Assembly (NCBI GenBank): GCA_016716265.1 | Contig: JADJWQ010000001.1 | Location: 1-64,000 of the forward strand | From: Planctomycetota bacterium | GTDB lineage: Bacteria; Planctomycetota; UBA1135; UBA2386 | Reading direction: 5' to 3' | DNA: 64,000 bases | Shown: positions 63,568 through 64,000 of the stretch, in pieces | Layout: each line of letters begins with the position of its first letter | How positions within the stretch are numbered: position 1 is the first letter of the stretch | Translations under genes and position numbers: made by a program | The notes under the pieces: model-generated | Databases searched by the model: none | Told to the model about the DNA's origin: nothing | What the model saw: the letters and a program-made list of their open reading frames with translations, nothing else

Positions 63568-64000
63568 GCGTGTGCTGCGGCGGCCCGCCGTCGTCGCGCT
63601 CGCGCTCCTGTGCCGAGGGTTCCCCGATGTCGTCGCTGCAGGCTTGGTCGGGCAAGACGTAGAGGCCCGCGAACCACGGTCGAGCCGCACCGGCGCGCGA
63701 AGCAGTCAGCAGGTCTTCGCGGTCCGACGTGAAGGCGACCCTGGTCCGGATCTTCCGGTGCACCGGGCGCGTGGGGCGTGGGCTCCGGTGCGTATCCCCG
63801 GCGCGCACGACACCGTCGATTCGGGTCGTGGCGGTGCGGTCGGCGACGCCGTGACCCGTTCGAGCGCGCAGGCGCCGCGCGGCACCGCGGCCTCGCGCAG
63901 AGCGTCGAGTTCATCCCGTCCACCACCAAGCCGAGCCGGAGAGTCACCGGGCTGTAGCAACCCTTTCACCGGACGGCTCGGCCCTGCGCCGCTCGCTCGA
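63548..64000 (+). pseudogene. Degraded DUF5615/PIN-like partner of the DUF433 gene
   Basis: The frame starting at ATG 63548 opens MRVLIDERVLRRP, as DUF5615 proteins do (M-R-hydrophobic-L-x-D-E-x-L), and stays open to the window edge, but after about 15 residues it is Arg/Pro/Ser-rich and unlike a protein. A minus-strand frame at 63808-63491 has a short PIN-like stretch (TSDREDLL...FAGLYVLP), suggesting rearranged or inverted pieces. Nothing else in 63568-64000 is convincing. Call is tentative. Confidence 0.35.

Noticed and set aside
63491..63808. Minus-strand frame with PIN-like stretch TSDREDLL...FAGLYVLP as a complete gene
   Set aside because: The resemblance covers only ~25 residues, the rest is low-complexity, and the start and end do not fit the family; treated as possible debris.

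Overview
The window is a 64 kb stretch of very GC-rich (about 70 % by eye) bacterial chromosome, with tightly packed genes, frequent ATGA/GTGA stop-start overlaps and few long gaps. The gene content suggests a member of the Planctomycetota: secreted proteins sharing a C-terminal domain, a sulfatase with a lectin-like tail, a SASA-type esterase, a VCBS/FG-GAP protein, a DUF1570-like secreted peptidase and an ISKra4-type transposase remnant. No rRNA, tRNA, CRISPR array or intact phage was seen. The lineage assignment is inference.

Layout. 0-4.1 kb: end of a secreted kelch-like protein, a tandem SASA esterase with an out-of-frame stretch, and a methyltransferase/ApaG/TrmO run. 4.2-10 kb: a large carboxypeptidase-regulatory-like repeat protein, KDPG aldolase and a secreted GGDD-repeat protein. 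10-14.5 kb: zinc-free ribosomal protein S14 translationally coupled to a BtuF/FecCD-type importer whose ATPase is fused to an AONS-like PLP enzyme; the operon ends in an 87-nt perfect palindrome. 14.5-22.2 kb: sulfatase, zinc-ribbon membrane protein, dipeptide-epimerase-like enzyme, a rhodanese lipoprotein and a multihaem cytochrome split by one in-frame TGA, and HemB. 22.5-31.2 kb: secreted metallopeptidase, membrane proteins, an unusual ABC system (TroA-type binding protein with an FtsX-type permease), an MmcQ/YjbR protein and an M14-type lipoprotein. 31.2-34.5 kb: an accessory patch with a transposase fragment, orphan genes and a truncated Uma2 protein. 34.5-40.1 kb: CysRS and a MoxR/VWA pair. 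40.4-44.5 kb: a six-gene energy-transduction operon (TPR lipoprotein, two periplasmic helical proteins, mini-ExbB, ExbD, TonB-like protein). 44.5-57.6 kb: two unknown genes, FolE, a VCBS protein, a thioredoxin-fold protein, another large secreted protein, Maf, RsmB, lipocalin and a small membrane protein. 57.6-63.2 kb: M17 aminopeptidase and a binding protein/histidine kinase/NtrC-type regulator cluster. The end holds a DUF433 antitoxin-like gene with a degraded partner.

The most distinctive features are: (i) a dispersed 32-nt gene-end element, five arms at four loci, shaped like an intrinsic terminator with compensatory changes in the stem; (ii) the ABC ATPase-AONS fusion coupled to zinc-free S14; (iii) the rhodanese/multihaem pair interrupted by a single in-frame TGA followed by a hairpin; (iv) the FtsX-type transporter paired with a TroA-type protein lacking two of three usual metal histidines; (v) the minimal ExbB/ExbD/TonB-like operon with three helper genes.
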